DNA of 49,331 bases from Lachnospiraceae bacterium (GCA_024690605.1 JAILOV010000005.1:1-49331), one strand, 5' to 3'. Shown: positions 1 to 8,459, counted from the first letter of the stretch. The notes: a model not told the origin generated them from the sequence alone. Numbers and translations are program-made.

Positions 1-744
1 TTCTCTTCCTTCGGCAAAATCCGCCGAGATCTTTTCCCACGAAGCCTGTGAAATATGTTCCCTGATGCCGTCAAGGATATTATCATCCTCGCCGAGCAGT
101 CCGAGAGCGGTGTCGGACAGATTGGCACCGTTCTTTGTATATAGGGCAAACTGGGTGTTTCCCTGATCCTCAAGCAGCAGGAGATCGCTGATATCCTTGA
201 TGTCGATCTGGACAAAGCAGGCCTTGAACCTTTTCCCCATGATCTCGAGGTTGTCCACCGGAATGGCGAGGCACAGCTGCTTGGAAGAACCGTACATGTA
301 GATGGTGCTGAGGACTCTTTCACTCAGTTTATCCGATGAGAGAAAATTGTAACGGCTTCCGCCCGAATAGGTTGTGTACCGGGTATAGACGGTGTTGTTC
401 TCATCCACAAGGGCAAACCGGTTCAGGGAAAGAAGGATCCTGATCTTGCCGAGCACATCGCGGAGCGCTTCCTGCGACCGGATATCCTCATCCCGGATGA
501 TCGTAAGGGCCTTATTCATGTGTTCAAAGTTGTTGTTGATCAGATTGTTGATCGTCCGCGCGCGCTGGTCGGCCATGGCTTCAAGATAGAACGAGCTTAC
601 CGCCGAAACCGCCTCGTCCGTTGTTGAAACGGTCTTTCTCGATGCCCAGATCATACTGAACGCCAGAACCGTCATCACCAGAGCGCTGCCGATCACGGCC
701 GTGTATACGAACCGTTTATTCAGACTGTCTTTTTTATTTGTCAT
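1..744 (-). CDS. Membrane sensor protein, N-terminal part (runs off the window)
   Basis: The minus-strand frame is open from ATG at 744 to the window edge (248 codons, no stop), so the gene is truncated by the window. Residues about 12-33 form one hydrophobic membrane segment after a basic start (KR), followed by about 210 residues of mixed alpha/beta sequence that looks like an extracytoplasmic dCache-type sensor domain. The output domain (histidine kinase, GGDEF or other) lies outside the window and cannot be named. The ATG overlaps the stop of the upstream binding-protein gene (ATGA), so the two are translationally coupled. A binding lipoprotein next to a membrane sensor suggests that the sensor reads the ligand-loaded binding protein; that is inference. 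Confidence 0.7.
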   Translation of the reverse strand, partial: MTNKKDSLNKRFVYTAVIGSALVMTVLAFSMIWASRKTVSTTDEAVSAVSSFYLEAMADQRARTINNLINNNFEHMNKALTIIRDEDIRSQEALRDVLGKIRILLSLNRFALVDENNTVYTRYTTYSGGSRYNFLSSDKLSERVLSTIYMYGSSKQLCLAIPVDNLEIMGKRFKACFVQIDIKDISDLLLLEDQGNTQFALYTKNGANLSDTALGLLGEDDNILDGIREHISQASWEKISADFAEGRE

Positions 745-1831
745 AATATGTCACCATAGAGCAGCTCCAACATCGATGCCGCATCCTGTTGATAGATGAT
801 CGTCGTGATCTCATTTGTTTTTTCCGGATACAGGTCACCGGGGGGATTGCCGTCAGAGATCTTTACGGCTACCTGGATCGTATCGAATCCGATGGAAAAG
901 CAGACCTGAACGCCAAGACAGTAGATCACGCCATCATTTAAGAAGCGCAGTGCTTCCTTGTCATGATCCATTCCCACGATCACCGTATCGCTTCCTTTTT
1001 CGGTGATCGCCCTTGCAGCTCCGACAGGATTGCTCATGTTGCAGCAGATGATTCCGTCCAGACCGGGATTCTTCTCCAGAATGTCCAATGTAAGGTTGTA
1101 AGCATTTTCAATGGAATCCATGTCATATTCCACTGCTACGATTTCCATATCCGGATACTTTGCGATGGTATCCTGCGCTCCCTGTGCCCTGTCCTCATGA
1201 CAGGGGTCACCCTTGCTCCCGACCAGTATGGCGACCTGTCCCTTGTAATCCAGCTTCCTGCAGAGAGCCTCCGTCAGATCCGCCCCGTCCTGATAGTTGT
1301 GGGTGTTCCCGACATAGGCGATCCTTTTGCAGCCGTCAGCGGCGTCCGAGCTGGAAAAGGTCATCACCTTACAGCCCTCGTCGATCATCTCATCGAGGAC
1401 CGGGGAGATGATCTCTTTATCCGCCACATCTACGCCGATGAGATCATAACCGCCCTCTTTCGCCCGGGCAAGCCGTTCCTTCTGGTCCTCGGCGGACGCG
1501 GCCTCGGGCGCCATGTATTCATACGTGACGGTGATCCTTTTTCAAGGTACTGCCGCTGGGCCTCCTCCATGCCGAGTGCCACAGCGTCCCACCACGGATG
1601 GACGATCTTATAAGTGAAATGGAAACTGTAGTGATCCTTCGCAGGCGTGTAGGAGTCGAGCTCGTGCACGAAATTGACCGCACTGCTGACGGAATCCGAT
1701 GATCCCTCCTCCTTCGCAGGAACCGCCTCCTCAACATCCTGCGAAGAACAGCCTGTAAACACAAAGGTGAGTGTGACTGCCGCCGATAATGCGGCCGCTG
1801 TTTTTCTGATCAGCTTTCCGTAAAAGATCAT
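741..1831 (-). pseudogene. Sugar-type periplasmic-binding lipoprotein, broken by a -1 frameshift
   Basis: Two overlapping minus-strand frames together make one substrate-binding protein of about 360 residues. The first (from ATG 1831, with a GGAAGGAGAAAGG ribosome site) has a signal peptide ending in FTGC with lipidated Cys28, then the start of a Peripla_BP_4-like domain (HPWWDAVALGMEEAQRQY). The second frame continues the same fold (KEGGYDLIGVDVADKE, later GLDGIICCNMSNPVGAA and VIVGMDHDKEAL) to the stop at 741. The break falls at a run of five T on the plus strand (five A in the gene) at 1538-1542. Adding one A restores a smooth join (LEKRITVTYEYMAPEA). It may be a true pseudogene, a phase-variable tract or a base-calling error. 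The gene is coupled to the sensor downstream. Ligand unknown; ribose/galactose-type sugars are typical for the family. Confidence 0.75.
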
Positions 1832-1879
1832 GCGCCTTTCTCCTTCCCGTCAAGCGCTGCCTTTATTTTCTCCTGCTAT

Positions 1880-1908
1880 ATGATAACACATTTCGCCGGA
1901 TGAGCCAA
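1880..1908 (-). promoter_or_regulatory. Sigma-A promoter for the binding lipoprotein/sensor pair
   Basis: On the minus strand, TTGGCT (1908-1903) and TATCAT (1885-1880) are separated by 17 bases, 50-odd bases upstream of ATG 1831. It is four and five matches out of six to consensus. It runs divergent from the promoter at 1938-1966. Confidence 0.5.
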
Positions 1909-1937
1909 TGATCACCAAGGGAGCGCTCCAGTGACGT

Positions 1938-1966
1938 TTGACAGATTCCGACACCCCGTATATAAT
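1938..1966 (+). promoter_or_regulatory. Consensus sigma-A promoter of the nik-type operon
   Basis: TTGACA (1938-1943) and TATAAT (1961-1966) are both perfect, with a 17-base spacer. Transcription would start near 1973, leaving a 5' leader of about 155 nt before the first start codon at 2129. A promoter this strong with a terminator in its leader suggests control by premature termination rather than weak initiation. Confidence 0.8.
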
Positions 1967-1973
1967 GATTCAC

Positions 1974-2067
1974 CGGATGACAGAAGTCCTCCGTAACGCT
2001 GCACAGAAGTGCGGATCTCGTGGGTCATGAAGGCGTGCGTCCTTTAGAAGGGGTCGTACGTTTTTTT
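1974..2067 (+). promoter_or_regulatory. Structured leader RNA, candidate metal-responsive riboswitch or attenuator
   Basis: Three consecutive stem-loops can be drawn. Hairpin 1 (1974-1993) pairs CGGA/TCCG and GAC/GTC around an AGAA tetraloop with one T/C mismatch. Hairpin 2 (1999-2014) pairs CTGCAC/GTGCGG around a second AGAA tetraloop. Hairpin 3 (2033-2061) is an intrinsic terminator followed by seven T. The two identical AGAA loops in GC-closed stems (both read CAGAAG) are unlikely to be random. I do not recognise the consensus of the NiCo (czcD) or any other known riboswitch here. The position, between a perfect promoter and an importer operon, implies transcription attenuation; the ligand is unknown. 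Confidence 0.5.
2033..2067 (+). terminator. Intrinsic terminator inside the nik-type leader
   Basis: The left arm GCGTGCGTCC (2033-2042) pairs with GGTCGTACGT (2052-2061) with a few G-U pairs and one T/T mismatch. Extra pairs close a short AGA loop, and the hairpin is followed directly by T7 at 2061-2067. It lies 62 bases before the coding start, so it would stop most transcripts unless an alternative structure forms. Confidence 0.65.
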
Positions 2068-2128
2068 ATGCGAAGAACCCGTGTCAGGAAACCGGAAACA
2101 TAGTGCAACGTTCGAGAGGAGGAGAGTT

Positions 2129-3751
2129 ATGAAGAAAAAAGCATTGGCATTATGCCTGGCCATTGTGATGGGCATGAGTCTGTCGGCCTGCGGCGGGGCT
2201 GCGGGGACATCAACGGCACAGCCCGAGGCACCCGCTGCAGAGCAGCCGGCGGAAACAGAGACGGCAGAGACAAAGGAAGAGCCTGCCAAAACGAAGACAG
2301 AGGAGGCTCCGCAGGCTGAGGCGTCCGGGGAAAAGATCCTGCATGCGGCAGCATCCTTTGCCTACCCGAGTCTGGATGTGCACAAGGAATACTATGGCTG
2401 GTACACCTCGATCTACGGTATCTCGGAAGCGCTCTTTAGGATGGACGAGAATATGAGTGCGGCTCCCTGCCTTGCCAAGAGCGCCGAGGCGGACGGGAAG
2501 ACCTGGACGTTCACGCTGAATGACGGTGTCGCCTTTTCCAATGGCAATCCGCTCACGGCGGAGATGGTGGTGAAGAATCTCAAGAGACTTGCGGAGGTGA
2601 ACGAGCGCTTCGCCTATCTGGGAGAGTTTGAGATGGCGGCCCCCGATGAAAAGACGGTCACGATCACGACACCGGAGATCTATCCGACATTAAAGAACGA
2701 TCTGGCGAGCCCCGAGTGCGGCATGGTAGATCTGGACGCAACGACGGATTTTGACAACGCGCCGGTCTGCACGGGCCCCTTTGTGATCTCCAAGTTCCAG
2801 CCGGAGGGGGACGTGGAAGTGGTGAAGAATCCCGCCTACTGGGCCGGAGATGTGAAACTGAACGGAGCGGTCTTCTACTACATGCAGGAGGATGATCCGA
2901 AGATCCTTGCGATGCAGAGTGGCGAGATCGACTGCTATAACAGTGTCAGTTCCGCGGCACTGGAGGTTTACAAGGCGGATCCCGATCAGTACAATGTCGT
3001 GTCCATTCCGGGCGCGAGACTGCAGTTCTACATTCTGAATGAAAAGACACTGGACGACGCGGTCCGCGAGGCGGTGAACCTCACGGTGGATAAGGAGAAG
3101 ATCGCGTCGTATCTCTCCGGGACGGTTTCCGCGGCGGTGGGTCCGTTTAATACAAACGCGGCTTACGGCAAAGTGGCGGTGCCCGCGGTGGATACCGATA
3201 AGGCCAAATCGGTCCTGGAAGCCGACGGTTACAAGCTGGGCAGCGATGGGATCTACGAGAAGGGAGGCAAGAAGCTTTCCATCAACATCGCCTACTACGC
3301 GGCGCGTTCGCTGGATACGCTGGCCCTGCTCATTCAGGAACAGCTGAAAGCGGTCGGCATCGATTCCACCCTGACGGTGGAGGAGGATCCGGATTCCACC
3401 TATATCGCTACGGGAGATTTTGATCTTGCGCTGTACTGCATGATCGCCGATAAGTCCGGTGATCCGCTGTACTTCATCGACTCGACGCTGAAACAGGGTG
3501 CCTACTACGACTGCGGCGGCTTTGATGATGATCGCTGCGAGAAACTGATCGATGAACTGCGCTATGAGACCGATCCCGCGGACCGCGCGGCGCTCGCCAA
3601 TGAGATCGTGCAGATCGCCATTGATGATAACGCCTTCGGTTATGTGGGACTGTTCAACAGCACCACGGTGCTCCGGAAAGGCGTTTCCGGGTTTGCGGAG
3701 AATATCCCGTTTGATTTTTACGGGATCGATGCCAATACGGATATTCAGTGA
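2129..3751 (+). CDS. Nickel/peptide-family ABC importer, solute-binding lipoprotein
   Basis: This is a 540-residue extracellular lipoprotein. The signal peptide ends in LSAC (Cys21) and is followed by a low-complexity Glu/Ala/Thr tether (about 25-75). The rest is an SBP_bac_5 (DppA/NikA/OppA class) domain, with GYGISEALF-like, ADGKTWTFTLNDGVAFSNG and PVCTGPFVISKFQ segments and ending near the normal C-terminus of the class. The start at 2129 is chosen because GAGAGGAGGAGAG lies just upstream and the signal peptide begins there; an in-frame ATG at 2081 would add 16 uncharged-poor residues before it. It captures the ligand for the permeases encoded next. Gene order A-B-C-D-E fits nik or dpp/opp. 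Nickel, cobalt, a metal chelate or a short peptide are all possible ligands; sequence alone does not decide. Confidence 0.85.
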   Translation: MKKKALALCLAIVMGMSLSACGGAAGTSTAQPEAPAAEQPAETETAETKEEPAKTKTEEAPQAEASGEKILHAAASFAYPSLDVHKEYYGWYTSIYGISEALFRMDENMSAAPCLAKSAEADGKTWTFTLNDGVAFSNGNPLTAEMVVKNLKRLAEVNERFAYLGEFEMAAPDEKTVTITTPEIYPTLKNDLASPECGMVDLDATTDFDNAPVCTGPFVISKFQPEGDVEVVKNPAYWAGDVKLNGAVFYYMQEDDPKILAMQSGEIDCYNSVSSAALEVYKADPDQYNVVSIPGARLQFYILNEKTLDDAVREAVNLTVDKEKIASYLSGTVSAAVGPFNTNAAYGKVAVPAVDTDKAKSVLEADGYKLGSDGIYEKGGKKLSINIAYYAARSLDTLALLIQEQLKAVGIDSTLTVEEDPDSTYIATGDFDLALYCMIADKSGDPLYFIDSTLKQGAYYDCGGFDDDRCEKLIDELRYETDPADRAALANEIVQIAIDDNAFGYVGLFNSTTVLRKGVSGFAENIPFDFYGIDANTDIQ

Positions 3752-4722
3752 AACGATCATTATCGACAGGCCGGAAGGGCCGCAATGACAATGTTACAAG
3801 GATCGTCCGATGGGGGAAAAACCTCATCAGACTGATCTTTATTCTGATCATTTTGAGTTTTCTGGTATTTGCACTTCTCTATCTTGCCCCCGGGGATCCG
3901 GCCGAAAAAAGGCTGACCTCGCAGGGAATTGCCGTTACCAAAGAGGTGCTTGATGCGGAACGCGAGAGACTGGGACTTTTCCGGCCATTCCTCGTGCGGT
4001 ACGGGGAATGGCTTCTGGGCGTTTTTCGCGGAGATTTCGGGGTGTCCTTCCGGGATGATCTCCCGGTCGCACCGAAGCTGGCCGCAGGGCTGCAGAAGAC
4101 GGTACAGCTTGCTTCGGCGAGTTTGCTACTGTCACTGATCTTTTCATTTCCGCTGGCGGTTCTGGCCGCATGGAAAAAGGATCGCGTTCCGGATCATATC
4201 GTGTGTCTCCTGTCATTTTTCGGCAACTCGCTTCCCAATTTCCTGATCTCCGTGCTCCTGATGTATCTGCTCTGTATCAGGATGAGAGTGTTCCCGGTCA
4301 TCGCTTCGGGGAGTCTGCAGGGATTGTTCATGCCGGTGATCTCGCTTGCGATCCCGATGACCGGCCGTTTCATCCGCCAGATGCGCGCGGAATTTCTCGT
4401 GCAGCTTTCCGAGGACTATGTTGCGGGGATGCGCCGGCGCGGCGTGAAGGAACGATATCTGATTCTGAACGTGATCCGGAATTCCCTGGGACATATCCTG
4501 ACGATCATCGCACTGCAGATCGGGACGCTCATGGGCGGAAGCGTCGTGATCGAAAACATCTTTCGCTGGCCGGGGATCGGAAAGCTGGTCATGGAATCCA
4601 TCACTGCCAGAGATTATCCCGTGATCATGGGCTTTGTCCTGATCATGGGGACGATCTATGTGGCGGTCAATCAGCTGGCGGATATCTGCTTTCACGCGTT
4701 GGATCCGAGGGGGCAGGCATGA
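3748..4722 (+). CDS. nikB: ABC importer permease, NikB/DppB type
   Basis: A 324-residue inner-membrane permease with six predicted membrane segments. The first (about 28-50) is followed by the family hallmark LAPGDPAEKRL, and the cytoplasmic coupling (EAA) loop reads EDYVAGMRRRGVKERYLI. GTG at 3748 is the start because it overlaps the stop of the binding-protein gene (GTGA) and no in-frame ATG lies before the first membrane segment. Family: DppB/NikB, one of two permease halves. It is followed, with ATGA overlap, by the partner half. nikB is used for gene order; dppB is equally possible. Confidence 0.85.
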   Translation: MKRSLSTGRKGRNDNVTRIVRWGKNLIRLIFILIILSFLVFALLYLAPGDPAEKRLTSQGIAVTKEVLDAERERLGLFRPFLVRYGEWLLGVFRGDFGVSFRDDLPVAPKLAAGLQKTVQLASASLLLSLIFSFPLAVLAAWKKDRVPDHIVCLLSFFGNSLPNFLISVLLMYLLCIRMRVFPVIASGSLQGLFMPVISLAIPMTGRFIRQMRAEFLVQLSEDYVAGMRRRGVKERYLILNVIRNSLGHILTIIALQIGTLMGGSVVIENIFRWPGIGKLVMESITARDYPVIMGFVLIMGTIYVAVNQLADICFHALDPRGQA

Positions 4723-5528
4723 GGAGGCGGCTGAAAACACGCATTCTGATCACGGGTGCCGCTGCGGGGATCATTCTTCTCGCCGTTATCTTTGCGGGCG
4801 TTATCGCGCCGAACGATCCCTACACGACCAACGCGCTGGCGATCCGGAAGGCGCCTTGCGCGGACTATCCGTTCGGCACGGACAATCTCGGGAGATGTGT
4901 CCTGTCCCGTGTGCTTTACGGCGGGAGAACAACGATCGCCGCGACCTTTTTTCTGGTTTTTCTGTCTTTTCTGGCCGGAACCTTCATCGGCATGATCTGC
5001 GGGACCTGCGGCGGATGGGCAGATCGGCTGCTCATGCGGATCGCGGATATTCTGCTGTCATTCCCGCAGATGGTGGTCGCCATCGCGGTGGCCGGGATCC
5101 TGAACGGCGGAATGAAGGGCGCCATGATCGCTCTGGGGATCACGATGTGGGTGAGCTTTGCCCGGCTTGCCAGAAGCCACACGATGTCGATCCGGCAGGA
5201 GGCATACATTTCGTCCGCCATACTTGCCGGGAAGAGCAGACTGAACATCATCTGCACGCATATTTTTCCGAATCTGCTCGCGCCCCTTTTCACCAATGCG
5301 CTGACACAGGTCGGCACGACGATGATCGGTCTGTCGGGACTGTCCTTTCTGGGACTTGGCGTGATCCCGCCGACGGCAGAGTGGGGGAGCATGATCAGCG
5401 AGGCGCGCGCCTATATCCAGATCGCTCCCTGGGCGGTGCTCGCGCCGGCGGCCGTGACGATCCTCACGATCGTCGTCTTTAACTATCTGGGAGATCTGGT
5501 AATGGAGTACCGGGAGACACAGGGATGA
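4719..5528 (+). CDS. nikC: ABC importer permease, NikC/DppC type
   Basis: A 269-residue permease and second half of the membrane channel. An N-terminal membrane segment (about 10-30) is followed by IAPNDPY and PFGTDNLGRCVLSRVLYGGR, which is the NikC/DppC signature. The coupling loop is QEAYISSAILAGKSRLNI and the C-terminal region GLSGLSFLGLGVIPPTAEWG is strongly conserved in the class. ATG 4719 overlaps the nikB stop (ATGA), and a longer open frame upstream of it is only the shadow of nikB. The length is typical. It pairs with NikB and is energised by the two ATPases downstream. Confidence 0.87.
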   Translation: MRRRLKTRILITGAAAGIILLAVIFAGVIAPNDPYTTNALAIRKAPCADYPFGTDNLGRCVLSRVLYGGRTTIAATFFLVFLSFLAGTFIGMICGTCGGWADRLLMRIADILLSFPQMVVAIAVAGILNGGMKGAMIALGITMWVSFARLARSHTMSIRQEAYISSAILAGKSRLNIICTHIFPNLLAPLFTNALTQVGTTMIGLSGLSFLGLGVIPPTAEWGSMISEARAYIQIAPWAVLAPAAVTILTIVVFNYLGDLVMEYRETQG

Positions 5529-6334
5529 ACGAGACGGTACTGCAGATCCGTGATCTCAACGCCTTTTACGGGCAGGAACAGGTTCTCACCGGGGTCTCCC
5601 TGTCGCTGAAAAAGGGGGAGGTGCTCTGTGTCGCGGGGGAGAGCGGATCGGGCAAATCAACGCTTCTCGGCGTGATCTGCGGGGATCATCAGCCTGTATC
5701 GGGCGCGGAGCGGACAGACCGATCCTCCCTTTTAAGGATCGAAAGCGGGGAGGTCATTTTTCAGGGAGAAGAGCTGATCGGGAAGCGCCCATCACAGATG
5801 AGAAAACTGATGGGGACGCGGATCGGACTCATTCCGCAGAATCCCGCCGGTTCCTTTAACCCCGTGCGGCGCCTGGACGCGCAGTTCAAGGAGACGCTGA
5901 AGAGTCACGGGATCGGCTTTGACCGTGGGGAGATCATGCGGGTCTTTACATCGATCGGCCTTTCAGATCCGGAGAAACTTCTGGAGAGCCGGCCGTATGA
6001 GCTGAGCGGCGGGACGAATCAGCGGATCGCCATCGCCTTTGCCATGCTGCTCGCCCCGACGCTTCTTCTCTGCGACGAGGTGACCAGTGCGCTGGATGTC
6101 ACGACGGCGATCACCGTGATCGACGAACTCCTGAAACTGAAGAAGGAGAGGGAGATGTCGATGCTGTTTGTCACGCATCATCTGGGCATTGCCCGGGAGA
6201 TCGCCGACCGGATCGCGATCATGCACTGCGGCAGGATCGTGGAGGAAGGACCCGCAGGGGAACTGCTTACGCACCCTTCACAGGAATACACAAGGAAACT
6301 GTTGAACGACGTGCCGCGGATGACGGAGAGGTAG
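5525..6334 (+). CDS. nikD: ABC importer ATPase, NikD/DppD type
   Basis: A 269-residue cytoplasmic ATPase. Walker A GESGSGKST (about 38-46), signature LSGGTNQRIAIA, Walker B LLLCDEVTSALD and H-loop FVTHHLGIA are all intact, so it should hydrolyse ATP. The LSGGTNQR signature and the TSALDVTT stretch are characteristic of the oligopeptide/nickel ATPase family. ATGA overlap with nikC. It lacks the extra C-terminal oligopeptide-binding extension of long OppD proteins, in line with a NikD-like protein. Confidence 0.87.
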   Translation: MNETVLQIRDLNAFYGQEQVLTGVSLSLKKGEVLCVAGESGSGKSTLLGVICGDHQPVSGAERTDRSSLLRIESGEVIFQGEELIGKRPSQMRKLMGTRIGLIPQNPAGSFNPVRRLDAQFKETLKSHGIGFDRGEIMRVFTSIGLSDPEKLLESRPYELSGGTNQRIAIAFAMLLAPTLLLCDEVTSALDVTTAITVIDELLKLKKEREMSMLFVTHHLGIAREIADRIAIMHCGRIVEEGPAGELLTHPSQEYTRKLLNDVPRMTER

Positions 6335-7096
6335 ATGAATCCGGTCAGAAGAAAAAAATCTGTATTGCGCGCAGAACACCTTTCCAAACGGTTTACGGAC
6401 GGAAAGCGGTATACGGATGCGCTGTCGGATGTGAGTCTCTCTCTCGGAGAGGGAGAGTTCCTCGGCGTGGTCGGGGAGAGCGGTTCCGGGAAGAGCACAC
6501 TTCTGCGTGCGATATCCGGACTTGTTTCCATCGATGCGGGAGAGATCCTGTGCGGCACAGAAAGAATGACCGGGCGGGGGCCGCGGGAGATGGGGCACAA
6601 GCTCCAGATGATCTTTCAGGATGCGAAGAGTTCTTTTGATCCGCGGTTCTCCATGGAACGCTCCATCAGGGAGAGCGGCAGGGGGGAATGGGATCCGGCG
6701 CAGGTGCGCTCGCTCATCGATCTGGCCGGTCTGGATCCCGGACTGCTGAGCAGAAAACCCACGGCTCTTTCCGGAGGGCAGTGCCAGCGCATGGCGATCG
6801 TGCGGGCGCTGTACAGCGGTGCCGGGATCCTTTTGTGCGATGAGATCACAAGCGCGCTGGATGTGTCGTCACAGGCGCAGATCGTGGCGATCCTCAGGAA
6901 ACTGAAGGCACAGCGGGGACTCTCGGTTCTCTTTGTTTCCCATGATATCGCGCTGGTCAGAGTGGTGTGCGACCGCGTGCTGGTGATGAAGGAAGGACAC
7001 GTGGTTGAGGAGGGTCTGATCGCGGATGTCGTGGATGATCCGCAGGATCCCTATACACGGGAACTGATCGCAAGTGCCAGACGGCAGAGTCTGTAG
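6335..7096 (+). CDS. nikE: ABC importer ATPase, NikE/DppF type
   Basis: A 253-residue second ATPase of the importer. Walker A GESGSGKST, signature LSGGQCQRMAIVRAL, Walker B ILLCDEITSALD and H-loop FVSHDIALVR are intact. The ATG follows the nikD stop with no gap (TAG ATG). Two different ATPases with NikB and NikC complete the classic five-gene import system. A 97-base gap follows before the methyltransferase gene, in which I see no clear terminator or promoter. Confidence 0.87.
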   Translation: MNPVRRKKSVLRAEHLSKRFTDGKRYTDALSDVSLSLGEGEFLGVVGESGSGKSTLLRAISGLVSIDAGEILCGTERMTGRGPREMGHKLQMIFQDAKSSFDPRFSMERSIRESGRGEWDPAQVRSLIDLAGLDPGLLSRKPTALSGGQCQRMAIVRALYSGAGILLCDEITSALDVSSQAQIVAILRKLKAQRGLSVLFVSHDIALVRVVCDRVLVMKEGHVVEEGLIADVVDDPQDPYTRELIASARRQSL

Positions 7097-7193
7097 AAAC
7101 AGGAACGGAAACGAACCGTTCGGCGTAAAACGGGTTTTGAAGGGAAAGATCTGTTAAAAAGAGCAGGCAGGAAATTTCGGAGGGGGAGACGAA

Positions 7194-7964
7194 ATGGGGG
7201 ATGAACGGATCAGAGAGCAGATCGTAGGCTACTGGACGAAACGGGCGGAGAGCTATGGTGCGCTCAATCGGGAAGAACTGAAAAAGGACCGGCACAGGGA
7301 AGCATGGCTTGCCGCCATGGAACCTCTTTTCCCGCCGATACCGGCACAGGAACTGCGGATCCTCGATATCGGGACCGGTCCGGGTTTTTTCGCCGTTCTT
7401 CTCGCGCAGGCAGGATATCGCCCGGACGCGGTGGACTGCACGGAGGAAATGCTGAAACAGGCCCGTGCCAATGCCGGTGACCTGTCGGAACGGATCACGT
7501 TTCACCGGATGAATGCGGATCATCTCGATTTTGCGGATGACACATTTGATGTGATCGTTTGCAGAAATCTTACCTGGAATCTGCCGGATCCGTGCATCTG
7601 CTACGCCGAATGGAAGCGGGTCCTCAAGCCCGGCGGCCGCGCGATCATCTTTGATGCCAACTGGTATCATTATCTCTATGACGAACAGACACTGGCGGCC
7701 TATGAGCGGGATCGGGAAAACGTCGCAAAACAGGCGATCCGGGATTTCAATATCGGAGAAAACTTCGATGTGATGGAGCGTATCGCAAAGGAACTGCCGA
7801 TGTCAAAAAAACCGCGCCCCGCCTGGGACAGGGAACGGCTTCTTGAACTGGGATATGCCGCGGTCGACGTGTGCGAGGATATCTGGAAGGATGTCTGGAC
7901 GGAGGAGGAAAAGATCAACTATGCGGCAACGCCCATGTTCCGGATCACCGCGACCGCACCTTAG
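7194..7964 (+). CDS. Class I SAM-dependent methyltransferase linked to the nik-type operon
   Basis: A 256-residue soluble protein. Motif I is ILDIGTGPGFFAVLLAQAGY (about 55-74), motif II carries the acidic VDCTEEMLKQA, motif IV reads DVIVCRNLTWNLPDP and motif V follows at RVLKPGGRAIIF, a standard Rossmann methyltransferase of the Methyltransf_11 type. A ribosome site (CGGAGGGGGAGACGAA) precedes ATG 7194. It follows the importer on the same strand and overlaps the convergent metalloregulator by four bases. Substrate not deducible. Because it sits between a metal-type importer and a DtxR-family regulator, modification of a metal-binding small molecule is one idea, but this is inference only; an ordinary small-molecule methylase is equally possible. 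Confidence 0.75.
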   Translation: MGDERIREQIVGYWTKRAESYGALNREELKKDRHREAWLAAMEPLFPPIPAQELRILDIGTGPGFFAVLLAQAGYRPDAVDCTEEMLKQARANAGDLSERITFHRMNADHLDFADDTFDVIVCRNLTWNLPDPCICYAEWKRVLKPGGRAIIFDANWYHYLYDEQTLAAYERDRENVAKQAIRDFNIGENFDVMERIAKELPMSKKPRPAWDRERLLELGYAAVDVCEDIWKDVWTEEEKINYAATPMFRITATAP

Positions 7965-8332
7965 GCAGTGTGTTCCAGCATATGACGCTTCACGGCCTCA
8001 AAGGTCTTGTCACTGATGTAGTGCTCAATGCGGCAGGCGTCTTCGGCGGCGGTCTTCTCGTCCACGCCGAGATTGATAAAAAGGGTGGTGAGCACGGTGT
8101 GGCGCTCATAGATGCGCTTGGCAAGGATCTCGCCGGCTTCCGTCAGCTTCAGGATGTTGCCCGTGTCCTTTTTCAGAAGCCCTTCATCTCTGAGCAGACC
8201 CATTGCACGGCTGACAGAAGGCTTGGAAAAATTCATGTAGTCGGCGACATCTACCGCGCGGACATCTGCCTTCTTCTGCGACAGAACATAGATCGTTTCC
8301 AGATACATTTCTCCGGATTCCTGAATGGCCAT
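7961..8332 (-). CDS. DtxR/MntR-family metal-dependent repressor (short form)
   Basis: A 123-residue winged-helix regulator. Helix-turn-helix residues about 23-60 (VADYMNFSKPSVSRAMGLL) are followed by a dimerisation/metal-binding domain. Residues Met9, Cys100, Glu103 and His104 match the DtxR/IdeR primary site pattern (Met10, Cys102, Glu105, His106 in DtxR) rather than MntR, which has Asp at the first position, so iron-like sensing is favoured. His78 of the ancillary site is kept but its Glu partner (DtxR Glu83) is Thr82. There is no C-terminal SH3-like domain, giving MntR length. Start ATG 8332 has GGAGG eight bases upstream. It faces the nik/methyltransferase genes and may regulate them. Confidence 0.85.
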   Translation of the reverse strand: MAIQESGEMYLETIYVLSQKKADVRAVDVADYMNFSKPSVSRAMGLLRDEGLLKKDTGNILKLTEAGEILAKRIYERHTVLTTLFINLGVDEKTAAEDACRIEHYISDKTFEAVKRHMLEHTA

Positions 8333-8427
8333 GGGTGACGCCTCCCTTTCCTTTTGATATCAGCAACAGCGTACCATAAATCCGGCCATCCGACAACCGG
8401 AGTTTTGCGCACGGATCATCGGAACTG

Positions 8428-8436
8428 TGCTATACT
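8428..8436 (+). promoter_or_regulatory. Possible extended -10 promoter for the small protein
   Basis: TGC followed directly by TATACT (8431-8436) is an extended -10 element. The only -35 candidate (TTGCGC at 8405) is 20 bases away. The ribosome site of the following small gene lies 10 bases downstream, so the leader would be very short. Confidence 0.35.
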
Positions 8437-8459
8437 CTGATAAACGGAGGGACGACGAT

